Assembly: GCA_031279155.1 (NCBI GenBank)
Contig: JAITJB010000155.1
Coordinates: 1-6,769 of the forward strand
Direction of reading: 5' to 3'
From: Deltaproteobacteria bacterium
GTDB lineage: Bacteria; Desulfobacterota; Desulfarculia; Adiutricales; Adiutricaceae
Length of the DNA: 6,769 bases
The position numbers and the translations under genes are program-made. Shown here piece after piece: positions 4,817 to 6,769 of this stretch (positions are counted from its first letter, which is position 1; each line of letters opens with the position of its first letter). The notes under the pieces were generated by a model. The model was not told where the DNA came from, made no database searches, and saw only the letters and a program-made list of their open reading frames with translations.

Positions 4817-5587
4817 TTGAGCCCAAATGACCAGGTGATCCTTAAGATCACTGACCTAAAAAAACGCTTCGACCAAACCGACGTCTTAAATGGCATATCC
4901 TTAGACGTCCGCCAAGGGGAGGTCACGGTCATCATCGGACCTTCGGGCTGCGGTAAAAGCACGCTCCTACGGTGCCTTAACGGCTTAGAGCCCATAAACT
5001 CCGGACAGATAGAGCTAAATGGCCAGTTACTGACGGCCCCGGGCACCGACTGGAGCACGGTCCGCCAAAAAATCGGCATGGTCTTCCAAAACTACGAGCT
5101 CTTCCCCCACCTAAACGTCATCAATAACATCCTTTTGGGCCCCATGAAGGTCCAAAAAAGGCCTCGCGCCGAAGCTCTGGCCGAAGCTGAGTCCTGGCTA
5201 GATCGAGTCGGCCTCAAAGACCGGGCGCTGTCCTACCCAAGGCAGCTTTCTGGCGGTCAAAAGCAGAGGGTAGCTATCGTCAGAGCCTTGTGCATGGCCC
5301 CGGAGATTATGCTTTTCGATGAAGTCACCGCCTCTCTTGATCCGGAGATGGTCCGCGAGGTCTTAGACGTCATGCTAAATCTGGCCAAAGGGGGACTCAC
5401 CATGCTGATAGTCACCCACGAGATGGCCTTTGCCAAGGCCGTGGCCGACCGGATTATATTTATGGATGACGGCCTAATAGTTGAGCAAGCTAATCCTGAA
5501 GACTTTTTTAACCATCCCGAAAGCGAGCGCGCTCAGCGCTTCTTAAACATCTTCCAGTTCGGAAGAGTCCACCGCGACAAAAACTAA
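4817..5587 (+). CDS. amino-acid ABC importer ATP-binding protein, GlnQ/HisP type
   Basis: Cytoplasmic ATPase that powers the importer, 256 residues, a usual length for GlnQ/HisP proteins. All nucleotide-binding elements are intact: Walker [10 protein letters not shown] (41-49), Q-loop Gln91 in [13 protein letters not shown] signature LSGGQ (144-148), Walker B IMLFDE (164-169) with catalytic Glu169, D-loop SLD (173-175) and H-loop His201 in VTHEMAFA. The D-loop region reads EVTASLDPE where many relatives have EPTSALDPE; this variant occurs within the family. The start is a TTG at 4817 with GGAG at 4804-4807, 9 nt upstream. An ATG at 4827 is out of frame. It is the last gene of the operon and is followed by an intrinsic terminator. 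Confidence 0.95.
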   Translation: MSPNDQVILKITDLKKRFDQTDVLNGISLDVRQGEVTVIIGPSGCGKSTLLRCLNGLEPINSGQIELNGQLLTAPGTDWSTVRQKIGMVFQNYELFPHLNVINNILLGPMKVQKRPRAEALAEAESWLDRVGLKDRALSYPRQLSGGQKQRVAIVRALCMAPEIMLFDEVTASLDPEMVREVLDVMLNLAKGGLTMLIVTHEMAFAKAVADRIIFMDDGLIVEQANPEDFFNHPESERAQRFLNIFQFGRVHRDKN

Positions 5588-5615
5588 AACCCGGCCATAC
5601 CCCCATGCTTCCCCA

Positions 5616-5646
5616 CCAGGCCCTGTTGGCACTGGAAGACTTTTTT
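5616..5646 (+). terminator. intrinsic terminator of the ABC importer operon
   Basis: CCAGGCC (5616-5622) pairs with GGC-A-CTGG (5628-5635), with one bulged A and a 5-nt loop. Five nucleotides and then six Ts (5641-5646) follow. It starts 28 bp after the ATPase stop codon. The gap before the T-run makes it slightly imperfect. Confidence 0.6.
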
Positions 5647-5673
5647 AAACCAAAACGCTATTAGTTTTTTTCC

Positions 5674-5709
5674 GCCTCCCAATTTTTCCTTGAGGGAAAA
5701 TTGGGAGGC
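5674..5709 (-). terminator. long 16-bp hairpin at the 3' end of the small exported-protein gene
   Basis: Thirteen perfect pairs (5674-5686 with 5697-5709) plus a G-U and two G-C pairs close a TTGA loop. The hairpin begins 12 bp after the minus-strand stop codon. On the minus strand an A-run follows it, not a T-run, and on the plus strand the T-run precedes it. It is therefore not canonical in either direction, but its position between two convergent genes fits a transcript-end hairpin. Confidence 0.5.
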
Positions 5710-5721
5710 TAAGATATAGGC

Positions 5722-6099
5722 TTACTTGCGCGGGAAGGGCTTGACATAGGGAGGCATCCAAAGAGTGCATTCCTCTGACTTGTAACAGACCGTGTCGCCA
5801 ACATCGGTGTCGTCTCTATCGGTCTGAAGGGTCCAATTACGAAATTCCTCAGTCTTAACAAAGTCCTCAGCGAAAACTATAGCCGCCCCATAAGCGTAAT
5901 CCGGGGAGTAGCCCTCCTTACCCTCTAAGGGAACTAAATTTACGATTTCACCTAAGGTCTCGAAAAACTCCTTCGTAGGCCTTGGATTAAGTTTCTTTTC
6001 CTCGGCTAAGCTTACAGAGGGCTTCCCGATAAAGACTAAACACAAGGCCAGCACAAAGCTAGCGGTCATTAAACAAAACTTAAAAGAGCGGGTAGACAT
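5722..6099 (-). CDS. small exported protein of unknown function
   Basis: I do not recognise a family. The 125-residue protein starts with a classic signal peptide: basic MSTRSFK, a hydrophobic core through about residue 28, then SLAEE with likely cleavage after SLA, leaving about 90 mature residues. Two cysteines (C10, C20) fall inside the signal peptide, but no lipobox is evident. The mature part is acidic in its middle and carries a CYKSEEC pair that could form a disulphide in the periplasm. It ends in a proline-rich basic tail (PPYVKPFPRK). The ATG is supported by an AAGGAGT 5 nt upstream. It lies downstream of a TonB-dependent receptor gene on the same strand, but a strong terminator lies between them. 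A linked role is therefore only a possibility. Codon use gives no reason to doubt that it is real. Confidence 0.75.
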   Translation of the reverse strand: MSTRSFKFCLMTASFVLALCLVFIGKPSVSLAEEKKLNPRPTKEFFETLGEIVNLVPLEGKEGYSPDYAYGAAIVFAEDFVKTEEFRNWTLQTDRDDTDVGDTVCYKSEECTLWMPPYVKPFPRK

Positions 6100-6296
6100 T
6101 TAAACTCCTTTCCAAAACCGCCTTAAGCGGGATGGGCGCAGATTTTAGGTTGCCTTAAAATACGCCAAAAGGCGCCGGAATCAAAATTTAGACGCCTTTG
6201 GCCATACAAAAAAAGCCTAACAAGAATTCCTTAACATGGTCTGAGCTTAACATATTTCGCGGTCAGAATGTCTCTAGCTTAACAAACTTGCCGAAC
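6100..6296. other. intergenic region upstream of the small exported-protein gene, with spaced CTTAACA motifs
   Basis: No gene is seen here. Apart from the candidate promoter, CTTAACA occurs at 6230, 6246 and 6278 (16 and 32 bp apart), with a near-copy CCTAACA at 6216. These sit upstream of the candidate promoter and could be binding sites or remnants of a decayed short repeat. The evidence is weak. Confidence 0.3.
6157..6184 (-). promoter_or_regulatory. candidate promoter with internal palindrome for the small exported-protein gene
   Basis: On the minus strand, TTGATT (6179-6184) is followed after 16 bp by TATTTT (6157-6162). Each hexamer matches 4 of 6 consensus positions. The spacer contains the dyad CGCC-AAAA-GGCG (6163-6174), and a related inverted copy (CGCCTTTGGC) lies just upstream at 6193-6202. 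This placement is what a repressor operator would look like. Promoter and operator are both inferred. Confidence 0.3.
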
Positions 6297-6338
6297 AAAA
6301 AAAACCCGGAGGCAGAGCTAGGCCCTACCCCCGGGGTT
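6297..6338 (-). terminator. intrinsic terminator of the TonB-dependent receptor gene
   Basis: Read on the minus strand, AACCCCGGGGG pairs with CCTCCGGGTT with one bulge and one mismatch, and is directly followed by eight Ts (6304 down to 6297). It begins about 30 bp after the receptor stop codon. This is the most canonical terminator in the window. Confidence 0.75.
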
Positions 6339-6367
6339 GTGAGAATTAATAAATAATTAACGATTAA

Positions 6368-6769
6368 TTAGAAAGTATAACCAATACCTACGTAAAAGTT
6401 ACGTCCAGGCATGGGGTAGTCAAGAATGAAACCATAATCTTGGTCAAACAAGTTGTTGACATCGACTCTGAGGTAGAGATATCCACCTTTTTCCCCAAAA
6501 TCCCATAGCCTTTTGTTTAAGCTAAAATCAACAACCGTAAAGCCGCCGTAATTTAGATAAGTTCCGTACGTGGGATTGGGATGCATATTAGCCCAATCTT
6601 GGGTCCACCGGCGGCCAATATACTGGGCGTTAAGTAAAGCACTAAGGTTTATGCCAGGATGATCAAACTCAATACCATAATTACCTAGAACCTTAGGAGT
6701 ATTTGGTAACACAGTTGGGGCAACTGGTATAAATTGAACTGTATCTCTATTGCGCCTTTTCGTCAACAA
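6368..6769 (-). CDS. TonB-dependent outer-membrane receptor, C-terminal 133 residues (start outside window)
   Basis: The end of a beta-barrel that imports a scarce ligand (metal chelate, cobalamin or similar) across the outer membrane using TonB energy; the ligand cannot be read from this part. Visible hallmarks are the alternating strand pattern, LPNTPKVLGNYGIEF, LSALLNAQYIGRRWTQD, FTVVDFSLNKRLW, and the signature LYLRVDVNNLFDQDYGFILDYPMPGRNFYVGIGYTF. The protein ends in the aromatic Phe required for outer-membrane insertion by the BAM machinery. The frame stays open to the right edge; a TTG there is an internal leucine codon, not a start. The plug domain, TonB box and signal peptide are all outside the window. 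A strong terminator follows the gene. Confidence 0.88.
   Translation of the reverse strand: MLTKRRNRDTVQFIPVAPTVLPNTPKVLGNYGIEFDHPGINLSALLNAQYIGRRWTQDWANMHPNPTYGTYLNYGGFTVVDFSLNKRLWDFGEKGGYLYLRVDVNNLFDQDYGFILDYPMPGRNFYVGIGYTF

Noticed and set aside
4051..5079. Minus-strand reading frames of 78 and 94 residues inside the permease and ATPase genes
   Set aside because: They lie opposite strongly conserved genes and show low-complexity, basic or Arg/Ser-rich composition typical of shadow frames.
6767..6769. TTG at the right edge as start of a 133-residue protein
   Set aside because: The sequence is clearly the C-terminal strands of a TonB-dependent receptor, so the frame must continue beyond the window.

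Overview
The window looks like chromosomal DNA of a Gram-negative bacterium. It carries the end of a TonB-dependent outer-membrane receptor, a periplasmic solute-binding protein with a signal peptide, and a small exported protein. A cysteine-rich DUF2284 protein and a binding protein close to Campylobacter CjaA suggest an anaerobic or microaerobic lifestyle, perhaps in the Desulfobacterota/Deltaproteobacteria or a relative. That placement is inference: no rRNA or other phylogenetic marker is present. TTG start codons are unusually common, and the intergenic spaces are rich in short tandem repeats and long hairpins.

Layout. (1) Positions 3-752 (+): C-terminal part of a GldF-like ABC-2 permease whose start lies outside the window. 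(2) About 740-880: a degenerate tandem array with a 17-19 bp period between two convergent genes; it supplies or overlaps both stop codons. (3) 867-1418 (-): DUF2284 putative metal/Fe-S protein. (4) 1502-1532: a perfect 12-bp hairpin. (5) 1591-1998 (-): pyridoxamine-phosphate-oxidase-like FMN-binding split-barrel protein. (6) 1999-2559: a long divergent intergenic region. It holds a 24-bp duplication, six 12-bp tandem units placed between two outward-facing promoters, and a roughly 248-nt leader for the downstream operon that ends in an intrinsic-terminator-like hairpin. (7) 2560-5587 (+): a complete polar amino-acid ABC importer operon, consisting of a binding protein, two permeases and an ATPase. 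The binding protein resembles CjaA, so cysteine is the best substrate guess. (8) Facing terminators at 5616-5709. (9) 5722-6099 (-): small exported protein of unknown function. (10) 6297-6338: a canonical terminator for the receptor gene. (11) 6368-6769 (-): C-terminal end of a TonB-dependent receptor, running out of the window.

The four ABC genes form one import system: periplasmic capture, a heteromeric membrane channel and an ATPase. Expression of the binding protein appears separated from the rest by a 14-bp palindrome at the gene 1/gene 2 junction and by weak TTG starts on the three following genes. The leader, with a strong promoter, a long-range inverted repeat beginning at the predicted transcript start and a terminator hairpin just before the ribosome-binding site, is the best candidate here for an undescribed regulatory element. 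The two tandem arrays are the other non-coding structures worth attention.
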